From Fertoeibacter niger (GTDB lineage Bacteria; Pseudomonadota; Alphaproteobacteria; Rhodobacterales; Rhodobacteraceae), in assembly GCF_009380135.2 (NCBI RefSeq), contig NZ_WHUT02000009.1, forward strand, positions 1 to 64,000: DNA of 64,000 nucleotides. The letters are read 5' to 3'. Position numbers and translations under genes: made by a program. Positions 25,946 to 35,316 of this stretch are shown in pieces; position 1 is the first letter of the stretch; every line of letters starts with the position of its first letter. The notes beneath the pieces are model-generated. The model ran no database searches. It worked only from the letters and a program-made list of their open reading frames with translations, and had not been told where the DNA came from.

Positions 25946-26871
25946 AATCGCTGGCCCTGCATCTGGCGGTGATCGCCCTGCTGTTCGCGCTGCAATTCGT
26001 GCTGCCGCCCTATCACCACACTAACATCGCCCGCGTCATGGTGCTGGCGGTGTTTGCCATGGGTTACAACATCGCCTTTGGCTATACCGGGCTTCTGAGC
26101 CTTGGCCATGCGCTGTTCTTTGGCGCCGGGCTTTATGCGGCGGGGCTGATGGCCAATGGCGGGTGGACGGGTCTGGCCACCTTGCCTGCCGGGCTGCTGG
26201 CGGGCGGGCTGGTGGCGCTGGCCGTGGGGATGCTGGCGCTGCGCACCGCAGGCGTCAGTTTCATGATCGTGACGCTGATGTTCGCACAGGCGGGGTATCT
26301 GACGATCCTCTACTTCGGCCCGGTGACGGGCGGGGATGAGGGATTTGTCTTGCCCGCCGCCGCGCGCAATCTGGCGGGCTTTGATCTGGCCACCGAAACC
26401 CCGCGCTATACGCTGGGGCTGGCGCTGTTTGCTGTGGCGCTGTTGGCCAATCTTGCGCTGGTCCGCTCGCCCCTAGGCCGTGTCATGGTGGCGATGCGCG
26501 AGAATGAGGAACGCAGCCGCATGCTGGGCTACAACCCCTTTACCGTGAAACTCACGGCGCTGGTGATATCCGGCCTCTATGCCGGGGTGGCGGGGGCGGG
26601 CTATGCGCTGATGTTCGGCTATGTGGGCGCGAGTTTCGCCGCCATCCAGTATTCCATCCTGCCGATGCTGTGGGTGCTGCTGGGCGGGGCGGGCACAGTG
26701 CTGGGGCCGTTCATCGGGGCGCTGCTGATGTTCTACCTGATCGACCTGTCCAGTTCGGTGACGACCGCGCATCAGATGGTGGTGGGTGTGGCGCTGCTGG
26801 CCTTGGTGCTGTTCGCGCCCAAGGGGCTGCTGGGAACCCTGCGCGAAAGGGGGCTGAAATGGCTGCCATGA
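25942..26871 (+). CDS. ABC transporter permease, LivM family
   Basis: A 309-residue inner-membrane permease. Conserved LivM parts are MGYNIAFGYTGLLSLGHALFFGAGLYAAG (about residues 32-60), GRVMVAMRENEERSRMLGYNPFTVKL (the cytoplasmic coupling loop), and LLGGAGTVLGPFIGA. It overlaps LivH by 4 bp and the ATPase gene by 13 bp. The C-terminal RERGLKWLP is short, without the fused ATPase seen in some members. Confidence 0.9.
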   Translation: MKSLALHLAVIALLFALQFVLPPYHHTNIARVMVLAVFAMGYNIAFGYTGLLSLGHALFFGAGLYAAGLMANGGWTGLATLPAGLLAGGLVALAVGMLALRTAGVSFMIVTLMFAQAGYLTILYFGPVTGGDEGFVLPAAARNLAGFDLATETPRYTLGLALFAVALLANLALVRSPLGRVMVAMRENEERSRMLGYNPFTVKLTALVISGLYAGVAGAGYALMFGYVGASFAAIQYSILPMLWVLLGGAGTVLGPFIGALLMFYLIDLSSSVTTAHQMVVGVALLALVLFAPKGLLGTLRERGLKWLP

Positions 26872-27566
26872 TCCTTTCCGCGCGCGGGCTGACGCGGCAT
26901 TTCGGCGGGCTGAAGGCGGTTGACGGCGTGGATTTCGATCTGGCGCAGGGCGAGATTCATGCCATCATCGGCCCGAATGGTGCGGGCAAGACCACCTTTG
27001 TCAGCCTGCTGTCGGGGCGCATTCCGGTGCAGTCGGGCAGCATCACCTTCAACGGGCAGGACATCACCCGGTTGCCCGCCCATGCGCGGGTGGCGCGGGG
27101 CATCGCCTATACGTTTCAGATCACCGCGATCTACGCCCGCCTGCCGGTTTATGACAATGTTGCGCTGGCCGTGCAGCGGCAGGGCAGCCGGGCTTTGCGG
27201 CGCGACACGATGGCGGCCCTCGCACGGGTGGGTTTGGACGACAGGGCGGATCAGGAGGCGGGCACGCTGGCCTATGGCCACCAGCGGTTGCTGGAGATTG
27301 CCATGGGGCTGGCGCTGAAGCCCAGGCTGTTGATCCTGGATGAGCCCACGCAGGGGCTGGCGAACAGCGAAATCGAGGGGTTCAAGGCGCTGGTCCGGTC
27401 TGTCGTGCCCGACACCACCGTGCTGCTGATCGAACATAACATGGATGTGGTGATGGATCTGGCGCAGCGCATCACGGTGCTGAACTTTGGCAGGTTGCTG
27501 GCACAGGGCACGCCTGCCGACATCCGGGCAAACGGGGCGGTGCAGGCCGCCTATCTGGGGGGCTGA
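26859..27566 (+). CDS. ABC transporter ATP-binding protein, LivG family
   Basis: A 235-residue ATPase. It has Walker A GPNGAGKTT (about residue 38), a Q-loop in YTFQITAIYARLPVYDNVALA, a degenerate signature GTLAYGHQRLLEIAMGLALKP in which the usual LSGGQ is LAYGHQ (normal for LivG/UrtD types), Walker B LLILDEPTQGL, and H-loop IEHNMDVVMDLA. The start at 26859 has AAGGGGG 5 bp upstream; ATG 26868 would give an ATGA overlap and is the alternative. Confidence 0.9.
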   Translation: MAAMILSARGLTRHFGGLKAVDGVDFDLAQGEIHAIIGPNGAGKTTFVSLLSGRIPVQSGSITFNGQDITRLPAHARVARGIAYTFQITAIYARLPVYDNVALAVQRQGSRALRRDTMAALARVGLDDRADQEAGTLAYGHQRLLEIAMGLALKPRLLILDEPTQGLANSEIEGFKALVRSVVPDTTVLLIEHNMDVVMDLAQRITVLNFGRLLAQGTPADIRANGAVQAAYLGG

Positions 27567-28262
27567 ATGCTGGTTCTTTCCGGGGTGGATGGCGGCTATG
27601 GCCATGTGCAGGTGCTGCGGGGCCTGAGCCTTGAGGCGCGGGCGGGCGAAGTGACCTGTGTGATGGGCCGCAACGGGGCGGGCAAGACCACGCTGTTGCG
27701 CGCGATCATGGGGCAGGTGCGGGCCACGGCGGGCAGCATCACGCTGGACGGGCAGGCGGTGCATGACCTGCCCGCGCATGAGGTGCCGCGCGCCGGTATC
27801 GGTTACGTTCCGCAGGGCCGGCGGCTGTTCGGCCCGATGACGGTGGCCGAGAATATCGAAGTGGGGCTGATGACCCGTGGCAAGGGGGCCGCGACGCGCG
27901 AGCATGTGCTGGCGTTGTTCCCCCGCCTGCGCGAGCGTCTGGGGCAGGTATCCTCCACCCTTTCCGGTGGTGAACAGCAGATGCTGGCCATCGCCCGCGC
28001 CCTGTGTCTGGAGCCGAAAGTGCTGCTGCTGGACGAACCGACCGAGGGCTTGCAACCCTCCATGATTGCGCTGATCCGCGAGACGGTGACGGCGCTGAAA
28101 GCCACCGGGGTGGCGACGATCCTTGTGGAACAGCGGGTGGATGCCGTTTTGTCGGTGGCTGACCGGGTGGCCTTTGTCGTCGGCGGGACGGTGGCCGAAA
28201 CCCTGCCCGCAGAGGAACTGACCGCAGATGCCCCGCAGTTCCGCCAATATGTAGGTGTGTGA
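27567..28262 (+). CDS. ABC transporter ATP-binding protein, LivF family
   Basis: A 231-residue second ATPase. It has Walker A GRNGAGKTT, VPQGRRLFGPMTVAENIEVGL with the Q-loop, signature STLSGGEQQMLAIARAL, Walker B LLLDEPTEGLQPS, and H-loop VEQRVDAVLSVAD. The sequence resembles the urea/amide (UrtE) branch, MGRNGAGKTTLLRAIMG. It starts immediately after the LivG stop and ends immediately before HyuA, so transport and ring-opening genes are on one transcript. Confidence 0.92.
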   Translation: MLVLSGVDGGYGHVQVLRGLSLEARAGEVTCVMGRNGAGKTTLLRAIMGQVRATAGSITLDGQAVHDLPAHEVPRAGIGYVPQGRRLFGPMTVAENIEVGLMTRGKGAATREHVLALFPRLRERLGQVSSTLSGGEQQMLAIARALCLEPKVLLLDEPTEGLQPSMIALIRETVTALKATGVATILVEQRVDAVLSVADRVAFVVGGTVAETLPAEELTADAPQFRQYVGV

Positions 28263-30323
28263 ATGAGCGTTCGTGAACCCTTGCCGCAACCATCGGGCCT
28301 TGTGGCGGGTGTCGATGTCGGCGGCACATTCACCGACCTTGTGCTGTTCGATGCAGCCACTGGCGCGGTAAAGCTGGCGAAAGTGCCCACCACGCTGGAC
28401 AATCAGGCCTTTGGTGTGCTGGCGGCATTGGAGGCGGCTGGCGCAACCCTGCCCGAGGTTGACCTGATCGTGCATGGCACGACCACCACCACCAATGCCG
28501 TGCTGGAACGCGCGCTGTGCCGCGCCGGGATGATCACCACCCAAGGATTCCGCGACGTGTTGGAACTGGGCCGCCGCACCCGCCCGAACCCCTATGGCAT
28601 GACCGGCCAGTTCACCCCGGTGATCCCGCGCGACCTGCGGCTGGAAGTGCCGGAGCGGATGGATGCGCAGGGCCGCGTATTGAACCCGCTGGATGAGGAT
28701 GCATTGCGCGCCGCGATGGCGGACTTTGCCGCCAAGGGATGTGAATCACTGGTGATCCACTTCCTGCACGCCTATGCCAACCCTGCGCATGAACTGCGCG
28801 CCGCGGCGATTGCCGCCGAGGTCTGGCCCACGCCCTATGTCACCCTGGGCCACGCCCTCTTGTCGGAAAGCCGCGAGTTTGAGAGGGGGGTGACGGCGGC
28901 GGTGAATGCCAGCGTTCAGCCGATGCTGGAACGCTATGTCGCGCGATTGGCCAGCGAGTTGGCGGCACGGGGATACCGGCGCGATCTTCTGGTGGTGAAC
29001 GGCAATGGCGGCATGGTTTCGGCGGGCCGCGTATCGCGTGAGGCGGTGAAAACCGTGATGTCCGGCCCGGCATCCGGCGTGATGGCGGCCGTGGTGACAG
29101 GGCGCAGGGCGGGAATGCCCAACCTCGTGACCTATGACATGGGCGGCACCTCCACCGATGTGGCGCTGATCCGCGATGCGCGCGCGCCGGTGTCGAACGA
29201 GATCGAGATCGAATATGCGATGCCCATTCATGTGCCGATGGTCGATGTGCGCACGGTGGGGGCGGGGGGCGGCTCTATCGCCCGCGTCGATGCCGGGGGG
29301 CTGTTGCGCGTGGGGCCGGAAAGCGCGGGGTCAAACCCCGGCCCCGTCTGCTATGGGCGTGGCGGGCAGCGGGTGACGATTTCCGATGCGAACCTGATCC
29401 TGGGCCGTCTGCCCGCCGCGCGGTTTGGCCAAGCGGCCGAGGCGGCGCGTCTGGCCATGGCAGAACAGATTGGCGCGCCTTTGGGCCTTGGTGTGGAACA
29501 GGCGGCCGAGGCGGTGATCCGCATCGCCAATACCCATATGGCGGGGGCGATACGGATGGTGTCGATCTCGATGGGTGCTGACCCGCGTGATTTCGCCCTG
29601 TTCGCCTTTGGCGGCGCGGGGCCCTTGCATGCCGTGGCGCTGGCGCGGGAACTGGCGATTCCCCGGGTGCTGGTGCCCGCGCGCCCCGGCATCACCAATG
29701 CGCTGGGTTGCGTGGTGGCCGACCTGCGGCATGATTTTGTGCGCACGCTGAACCGGCCTCTGGATGCGGCGGACATGGAGGCCGTCCATGCCATTCTGGC
29801 GGCACAAGAGGCCGAGGGCCGCGCGCTGATCGGGGCCGAACACATCACGTTGACCGCCGTGCGCGCCGAATACACCGCCGACATGCAGTTCGTCGGCCAG
29901 ACGCATCTGCTGCGCGTGCCCTTGCCGCATGCCACCCCCAGCCGCGCCGAATTGCAGGCACTGTTCGAGGCCGCTTATCACGCGCGTTTCCACGTCGATC
30001 TGCCGACGATCCGCGCCAACCTCGTGAACCTGAACGTGTCGGTGATCGGCGAGCGTCCCGCAATGGATCTGTCGCGGCTGATCGACCCCGGCGGGCGGCG
30101 TGCTACCCCCGAGGCGGCCCGCACGGGCGCCCGCCCGGTGTGGTTCGGTGGCTGGGTGGAAACGCCGGTCTATTGGCGCGACCACCTGCCGCTGAACCTG
30201 TGCCTGCACGGCCCCGCGATCATCGAGCAGATGGATGCCACAACACTGGTGGAACCCGGCGATCTGGTGACATCCGATGCCGACGGCAACCTGATCGTGC
30301 ATATCGGAGGTGTCCATGCTTGA
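28263..30323 (+). CDS. Hydantoinase/oxoprolinase family protein, subunit A (HyuA)
   Basis: A 686-residue protein. The N-terminal Hydant_A_N domain starts GVDVGGTFTDLVLFD (ASKHA-type ATP site), followed by IVHGTTTTTNAVLER, VMSGPASGVMAAV, VTYDMGGTSTDVALI and a C-terminal beta domain. With HyuB it forms the ATP-dependent amidohydrolase of N-methylhydantoinase, 5-oxoprolinase and acetone carboxylase relatives. Cleavage of a cyclic amide is the usual activity, fitting ring opening after the hydroxylase and reductase. Its start abuts the LivF stop and its end overlaps HyuB by 8 bp. Confidence 0.9.
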   Translation: MSVREPLPQPSGLVAGVDVGGTFTDLVLFDAATGAVKLAKVPTTLDNQAFGVLAALEAAGATLPEVDLIVHGTTTTTNAVLERALCRAGMITTQGFRDVLELGRRTRPNPYGMTGQFTPVIPRDLRLEVPERMDAQGRVLNPLDEDALRAAMADFAAKGCESLVIHFLHAYANPAHELRAAAIAAEVWPTPYVTLGHALLSESREFERGVTAAVNASVQPMLERYVARLASELAARGYRRDLLVVNGNGGMVSAGRVSREAVKTVMSGPASGVMAAVVTGRRAGMPNLVTYDMGGTSTDVALIRDARAPVSNEIEIEYAMPIHVPMVDVRTVGAGGGSIARVDAGGLLRVGPESAGSNPGPVCYGRGGQRVTISDANLILGRLPAARFGQAAEAARLAMAEQIGAPLGLGVEQAAEAVIRIANTHMAGAIRMVSISMGADPRDFALFAFGGAGPLHAVALARELAIPRVLVPARPGITNALGCVVADLRHDFVRTLNRPLDAADMEAVHAILAAQEAEGRALIGAEHITLTAVRAEYTADMQFVGQTHLLRVPLPHATPSRAELQALFEAAYHARFHVDLPTIRANLVNLNVSVIGERPAMDLSRLIDPGGRRATPEAARTGARPVWFGGWVETPVYWRDHLPLNLCLHGPAIIEQMDATTLVEPGDLVTSDADGNLIVHIGGVHA

Positions 30324-31998
30324 CCCCGTCACCCTTGCCGTCATTCAGGCCGGCCTGCAACAGGTCTGCGACGAGATGGACCTGACCTTTTCCCGCGCCG
30401 CCTTTTCCCCGGTGATCGCCGAGGCGGATGACCGGTCGGACGGCATCTATGCGGCGGATGATGGCAGCCTGATTGCCCAGGGCTCGCGCGGCCTGCCGGT
30501 GTTCGTGGGCACGATGCAGTTTTCCACCCGGCATATCGTGGAACGCATCGCCTCGGGTGAAACCCTGCCGCCCGAACCGGGCGACATCTATATCGTCAAC
30601 GATCCGTATCTGGGCGGCACGCATCTGATGGATGTGCGGTTTGCCATGCCCTTTTACCGCGAGGGCCGTATCTATTGCTGGCTGTCGAACACCGGGCACT
30701 GGCCTGATACCGGCGGCGCAGTGCCGGGCGGTTTTTCGGCCTCTGCCATCAGCGCGGAGCAGGAAGGCCTGCGCCTGCCCCCCGTCAAACTGTTCAAGCG
30801 CGGCGTGATGGACCCGGAACTGTGGCAGGTGATCTGTTCCAACATCCGCGTGTCGGAGCAGCGCATCGGCGATGTGAAGGCGCAGGCTTCGGCGCTGCTG
30901 GTGGGGGCCGCGCGTCTGGGCGCGCTGATGGACCGCTATGGCGATGCCACGGTGACAGCGGCGATTGCCGAAATGCGCCGGCTGGCGGCACGGCAGATGC
31001 GGGCGTGCATCGCGCTGATCCCTGACGGGATTTACTGCGCGAGGGCGTTCATCGACAGCGACGGGGTGGTGAACGAACCGCTGACCATCGCGCTGGCAGT
31101 GACAAAGGCGGGCGATGGTCTGACCTTCGATTTCACCGGGTCATCGCTGCCCTGCGCGGGGCCGATGAACTCGGTGCGGGCGACCACGCTGTCGTCTGTC
31201 TATCTGGCGATGCGCCACATCTTCCCCGATGTTCCCATCAGTGCGGGCGCGTTCGAGCCTTTGGAGGTGACAGGCATCGCGGGCACCTTCCTTGACGCGC
31301 TCTATCCGCGCCCGGTGTCAGGCTGCGCCGCCGAGGTCAGCCAACGGATCGCCGAGGCGGTTTTCGCGGCACTGGTGCAGGCGATCCCGACCTTGGTCAC
31401 AGCCTCGCCCGCTGGCACCAGTGGGAATTTCGGCCTTGGCGGGCATGACCCCGAACGCGGGCGCGACTATGTGATGTATCAAATTTCCGGCGGCGGCTAT
31501 GGCGGCAATGCGGGGCATGACGGGCTGACCAACGGCTGTTCCACCATCGGCATTTCAAAAGCCCCGCCGGTGGAGATCATGGAGCAGATCTATCCGGTGC
31601 TTTATCGCCGCTATGCCCTGCATGAAGGGTCGGGCGGGGCCGGTGCGCAGCGTGGCGGGTTTGGCCTTGATTACGAGATCGAGTTGCTGCGCGGCACGGC
31701 GCGGGCCAGTTTCGTGATGGATCACGGGCGCACCGGGCCGCAGGGTGCGCTTGGCGGTGCCGACGGCGCGGTGAACCGGGTCGAAGTGACGCGCGGCGGT
31801 GTGGTGACGGTGCCCGAACATCTGTCGAAAGCGCAGGACATTCTGATGCAGCCGGGAGACAGGGTGCGTGTGCGCACCCCGGGCGGCGGCGGCTATGGCA
31901 ACCCCTTGGCGCGTGACCGCGCGCTGGTGGCCGAGGATGTGCGGCTGGGCCGCTATACGGCGGAAGAGGCCGCGCGGCTGTTCGGCGCTGCGGGTTAA
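30316..31998 (+). CDS. Hydantoinase B/oxoprolinase family protein (HyuB)
   Basis: A 560-residue catalytic partner of HyuA. Family features are LDPVTLAVIQAGLQQVCDEM at the start, EPGDIYIVNDPYLGGTHLMD (metal-binding region), FDFTGSSLPCAGPMNS, and the C-terminal GDRVRVRTPGGGGYGNP. SD GGAGG lies 5 bp before the ATG at 30316; an in-frame GTG at 30310 is the weaker start. It ends the long catabolic operon. The 206-bp gap that follows separates it from the Pho-box-driven ugp operon. Confidence 0.92.
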   Translation: MLDPVTLAVIQAGLQQVCDEMDLTFSRAAFSPVIAEADDRSDGIYAADDGSLIAQGSRGLPVFVGTMQFSTRHIVERIASGETLPPEPGDIYIVNDPYLGGTHLMDVRFAMPFYREGRIYCWLSNTGHWPDTGGAVPGGFSASAISAEQEGLRLPPVKLFKRGVMDPELWQVICSNIRVSEQRIGDVKAQASALLVGAARLGALMDRYGDATVTAAIAEMRRLAARQMRACIALIPDGIYCARAFIDSDGVVNEPLTIALAVTKAGDGLTFDFTGSSLPCAGPMNSVRATTLSSVYLAMRHIFPDVPISAGAFEPLEVTGIAGTFLDALYPRPVSGCAAEVSQRIAEAVFAALVQAIPTLVTASPAGTSGNFGLGGHDPERGRDYVMYQISGGGYGGNAGHDGLTNGCSTIGISKAPPVEIMEQIYPVLYRRYALHEGSGGAGAQRGGFGLDYEIELLRGTARASFVMDHGRTGPQGALGGADGAVNRVEVTRGGVVTVPEHLSKAQDILMQPGDRVRVRTPGGGGYGNPLARDRALVAEDVRLGRYTAEEAARLFGAAG

Positions 31999-32114
31999 CG
32001 CGGGCCGCCAGACGAGCATGACCGGCAGGTGATGCGCCGGCCTGCATCAGTGGAGCCCGCTGCGCGGTTGCTTTTGCCAGTGTGAACACGCAGCAATAGG
32101 GCCGGGCCTGCCAC

Positions 32115-32165
32115 CTGTCACCAAACTTACACGCCATCGCAGCAAAACCGTCATCACCCTCGTCT
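32115..32165 (+). promoter_or_regulatory. Candidate Pho box upstream of ugpB
   Basis: CTGTCAC-CAAA-CTTACAC (32115-32132) has the 7-4-7 spacing of PhoB sites. CCGTCAT (32148) and CTCGTCT (32159) continue in 11-bp phase. It lies 40-90 bp before ugpB, a known Pho-regulon operon in other proteobacteria. Confidence 0.5.
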
Positions 32166-32204
32166 ATCCCCCGGCCCATGTTTGCATTCAAACGAGGGGA
32201 TGAC

Positions 32205-33524
32205 ATGATCCGTATCGCAGCAGTTTCGGCCATTGCACTGGCCGCGTCGCTGAACGCCGCTTCGGCCCAGACCGAAGTTCAGTGGTGGCACGCCATGGGT
32301 GGCGAGCTTGGCATGAAGCTGGATGAGATGGTGGCCGCCTATAACGCCAGCCAGTCCGATTACAAGGTTGTGGCCTCGTTCAAGGGCACCTATGCCGAGA
32401 CGATGACCGCCGCGATCGCCGCTTTCCGCGCCAACGAACAGCCCGCCATCGTGCAGGTGTTCGAAGTGGGCACCGGCACCATGATGGCCGCCAAGGGCGC
32501 TATCTATCCGGTTTACGAACTGATGGCCGACATGGGCGAGGCCTTTGATCCGGCGGCGTTCCTGCCGTCCGTCGTGGGCTATTACACCGACACCGCCGGC
32601 AACCTGCTGTCGATGCCCTTCAACTCCTCGACCCCGATCCTGTATTACAACAAGGACGTGTTCGAGAAGGCCGGCCTTGACCGCGAAACCCCGCCCGCAA
32701 CCTGGGCCGATGTCGAGGCGTTCAGCGCCAAGATCATGGAATCGGGCGCAGCGCCCTGCGGTTTCACGACCGGCTGGATTTCCTGGATCCAGACCGAAAA
32801 CTTCTCGGCTTGGCACAACCAGCCGATCGGCACGCTGGAGAACGGCTTCGGCGGTCTGGAGACAGAGCTGACCGTGAACGGCCCGGTTCAGCAGAAGCAT
32901 TGGGAAAACCTGAAAAAATGGCAGGACTCCGGTGTCTTCCAATACGGTGGCCCGGTGGGCGGCAATGACGCCCCGCCGAAATTCTATGCGCAGGAATGCG
33001 CCATGATCATGAACTCTTCGGCTGGCCGCGCGGGCGTGATCGCCAACGCGACCAATTTCGAAGTGGGCTACGGCATGCTGCCCTATTACGACGACGTGGA
33101 AGGCGCGCCGCAGAACTCCATCATCGGTGGCGCGACGCTGTGGGTGCTGCAAGGCAAGGACGAAGCCCAGTACAAAGGCGTGGCGGATTTCTTCAGCTTC
33201 CTCGCTTCGGCCGAAGTGCAGGCCGGCTGGCACCAGGACACCGGCTATCTGCCGATCACCCAGGCGGCCTATGACCTGTCGACCGAACAGGGCTACTACA
33301 CCGCCAACCCGGGCGCCGATGTGTCGATCAAGCAGATGACGCTGAACGCGCCCACCGAAAACTCCAAGGGTCTGCGCTTCGGTTCCTACGTCCAGATCCG
33401 CGACATCATCGACGAGGAATTCCAGGCGCTGCTGTCGGGCGGCAAGGATGCCAAGACGGCGCTGGATGCGTTGGTTTCGCGCGGCAACGTGCTGATCCGC
33501 GAATTCGAAGCCGCAAACAAGTAA
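32205..33524 (+). CDS. ugpB: sn-Glycerol-3-phosphate ABC transporter substrate-binding protein
   Basis: A 439-residue periplasmic receptor for G3P and glycerophosphodiesters. The signal peptide [22 protein letters not shown] is followed by [70 protein letters not shown] and [10 protein letters not shown], all typical UgpB segments including the Trp/Ser residues that line the G3P pocket. The ATG at 32205 follows GAGGGGA; an in-frame ATG at 32178 would put charged residues before the signal peptide. A terminator hairpin directly after the gene separates it from ugpA. Confidence 0.94.
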   Translation: MIRIAAVSAIALAASLNAASAQTEVQWWHAMGGELGMKLDEMVAAYNASQSDYKVVASFKGTYAETMTAAIAAFRANEQPAIVQVFEVGTGTMMAAKGAIYPVYELMADMGEAFDPAAFLPSVVGYYTDTAGNLLSMPFNSSTPILYYNKDVFEKAGLDRETPPATWADVEAFSAKIMESGAAPCGFTTGWISWIQTENFSAWHNQPIGTLENGFGGLETELTVNGPVQQKHWENLKKWQDSGVFQYGGPVGGNDAPPKFYAQECAMIMNSSAGRAGVIANATNFEVGYGMLPYYDDVEGAPQNSIIGGATLWVLQGKDEAQYKGVADFFSFLASAEVQAGWHQDTGYLPITQAAYDLSTEQGYYTANPGADVSIKQMTLNAPTENSKGLRFGSYVQIRDIIDEEFQALLSGGKDAKTALDALVSRGNVLIREFEAANK

Positions 33525-33539
33525 TCGTCCGAAAACACC

Positions 33540-33573
33540 GGAAAGCCCGCCTCAGTGCGGGCTTTCCCTTTTT
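33540..33573 (+). terminator. Terminator hairpin between ugpB and ugpA
   Basis: A perfect 11-bp stem GGAAAGCCCGC/GCGGGCTTTCC with a 6-nt loop (33540-33567) is followed by CTTTTT. It is inside the operon, so it should act as a partial terminator lowering ugpAEC relative to ugpB. Confidence 0.85.
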
Positions 33574-33588
33574 CCTGCCGGAATCCCG

Positions 33589-34467
33589 ATGAAACGCACC
33601 ATCTTTGGCAATCAGTTGCTGCCCTGGCTTCTGCTGGCCCCGCAGCTGCTGATCACGGCCGTGTTCTTTCTGTGGCCCGCCGGGCAGGCGATCTGGCAGA
33701 GCTTTCTGCGCGAGGATGCGTTCGGGCTGAAAACGTCTTTCGTCGGGCTTTTGAATTACCGTGCGCTGTTCAATGACGGCGACTATGTGAATGCGCTGGG
33801 GGTCACGCTGGTGTTTTCGGTGGCAGTGGCCGCGCTGTCGATGGGGCTGGCGTTGCTGTTCGCCCTGGCCGTGGACCGGATGCTGAAAACCGCCAACATG
33901 TATACCACGCTGCTGGTCTGGCCCTATGCCGTGGCCCCGGCGATTGCCGGGATACTCTGGTGGTTCATCTTCAACCCGACCATTGGCATCCTGCCATATC
34001 TGCTGGATTTCGTGGGCTATGACTGGAACCATTCGCTGCAATCCGGCGATGCGATGGTGCTGGTGGTCATTGCCGCCAGCTGGAAACAGGTCAGCTACAA
34101 CTTCCTGTTCTTTGTCGCGGGTTTGCAAAGCATCCCGCAAAGTTTGCGCGAGGCGGCGGCGATTGACGGCGCAGGGCCGGTGAAGCGGTTCTTTACCATC
34201 ACGTTCCCGCTGCTGACGCCGACCACCTTCTTTCTGCTGGTGGTGAACGTGGTCTACACGATGTTCGACACGTTCGGCGTGATCGACGCCACCACACAGG
34301 GCGGCCCCGCGCAATCGACCAACATTCTGGTCTACAAGGTGTTCAAGGATGGCTTTCTTGGCCTGAACCTGGGGTCTTCGGCTGCCCAGTCGGTCATCCT
34401 GATGGGCATCGTGATCGTGCTCACGATCATCCAGTTCCGCTATATCGAACGCCGGGTGCAATACTGA
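33589..34467 (+). CDS. ugpA: sn-Glycerol-3-phosphate ABC transporter permease UgpA
   Basis: A 292-residue MalF-type permease with six helices. [25 protein letters not shown] opens the protein. The EAA loop is [27 protein letters not shown], and the C-terminus is [10 protein letters not shown], as in UgpA. It follows ugpB by 64 bp with a terminator between, and abuts ugpE (stop and start share bases at 34467). Confidence 0.93.
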   Translation: MKRTIFGNQLLPWLLLAPQLLITAVFFLWPAGQAIWQSFLREDAFGLKTSFVGLLNYRALFNDGDYVNALGVTLVFSVAVAALSMGLALLFALAVDRMLKTANMYTTLLVWPYAVAPAIAGILWWFIFNPTIGILPYLLDFVGYDWNHSLQSGDAMVLVVIAASWKQVSYNFLFFVAGLQSIPQSLREAAAIDGAGPVKRFFTITFPLLTPTTFFLLVVNVVYTMFDTFGVIDATTQGGPAQSTNILVYKVFKDGFLGLNLGSSAAQSVILMGIVIVLTIIQFRYIERRVQY

Positions 34468-35315
34468 TGGTCGAAGATCGCCCGTTCCTGAACTTCCTCG
34501 CTCATGCCGTGCTCATCCTCGGCGTGGTGGTGGTGGCCTTTCCGGTATACCTGGCCCTGATCGCCTCCACCCATACCGCTCAGGCGTTCAGCAGTGGGGT
34601 GATCCCGCTGCTGCCGGGTGCCGAGATGGCGAACAACTACATGACCATGCTGGGAACCGGCATGTCATCCTCGGGCGCACCGCCGTTGGGCGGCATGATG
34701 CTCAACAGCCTGATCATGGCGCTGATCATTTCGCTGGGCAAGATCGTGATCTCGATCACCTCTGCCTTCGCCATCGTCTACTTTCGCTTTCCGTTCCGCA
34801 ATCTGGCTTTCTGGGCCATCTTCGTGACCCTGATGCTGCCGGTCGAGGTGCGGATCGTGCCGACGTTCAAGGTTGTGGCCGATCTGGGAATGCTGAACTC
34901 TTACGCGGGCCTGTCGGTGCCGCTGATCGCATCCGCCACCGCCACCTTCCTGTTCCGCCAGGTGTTCCTGACCATCCCGGATGAAATGCTGGAGGCCGCG
35001 CGGATCGACGGCGCGGGCCCGATGAAATTCTTCCGCGACATCCTGATCCCGCTCAGCCGCACCAACATCGCCGCGCTGTTCGTGATCTTGTTCATCTACG
35101 GCTGGAACCAGTATCTCTGGCCGCTGCTGATCACCACCGACGACCGCTTCTACACCGTTGTCGCTGGGATCAAGCGCATGGCCGAAGTGGCCGATGCCGT
35201 GCCCCAGTGGAACTTCGTGATGGCCGCCGTGATGCTGGCCATGCTGCCGCCCGTGCTGGTGGTCATCTTCATGCAGAGGCTTTTTGTCAAAGGCCTGACC
35301 GAGACGGAGAAGTAA
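34467..35315 (+). CDS. ugpE: sn-Glycerol-3-phosphate ABC transporter permease UgpE
   Basis: A 282-residue MalG-type permease. An N-terminal helix ([23 protein letters not shown]) is followed by the UgpE-typical [48 protein letters not shown] read in parts, EAA loop [24 protein letters not shown], and C-terminal [12 protein letters not shown]. The ATG lies in an overlap with the ugpA stop, and ugpC begins 1 bp after the stop. Confidence 0.93.
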   Translation: MVEDRPFLNFLAHAVLILGVVVVAFPVYLALIASTHTAQAFSSGVIPLLPGAEMANNYMTMLGTGMSSSGAPPLGGMMLNSLIMALIISLGKIVISITSAFAIVYFRFPFRNLAFWAIFVTLMLPVEVRIVPTFKVVADLGMLNSYAGLSVPLIASATATFLFRQVFLTIPDEMLEAARIDGAGPMKFFRDILIPLSRTNIAALFVILFIYGWNQYLWPLLITTDDRFYTVVAGIKRMAEVADAVPQWNFVMAAVMLAMLPPVLVVIFMQRLFVKGLTETEK

Positions 35316-35316
35316 C

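Noticed and set aside
32009-32057. Small hairpins after hyuB (TGATGC/GCATCA)
   Set aside because: The stems are short and no T-run follows, so a terminator call is not supported.
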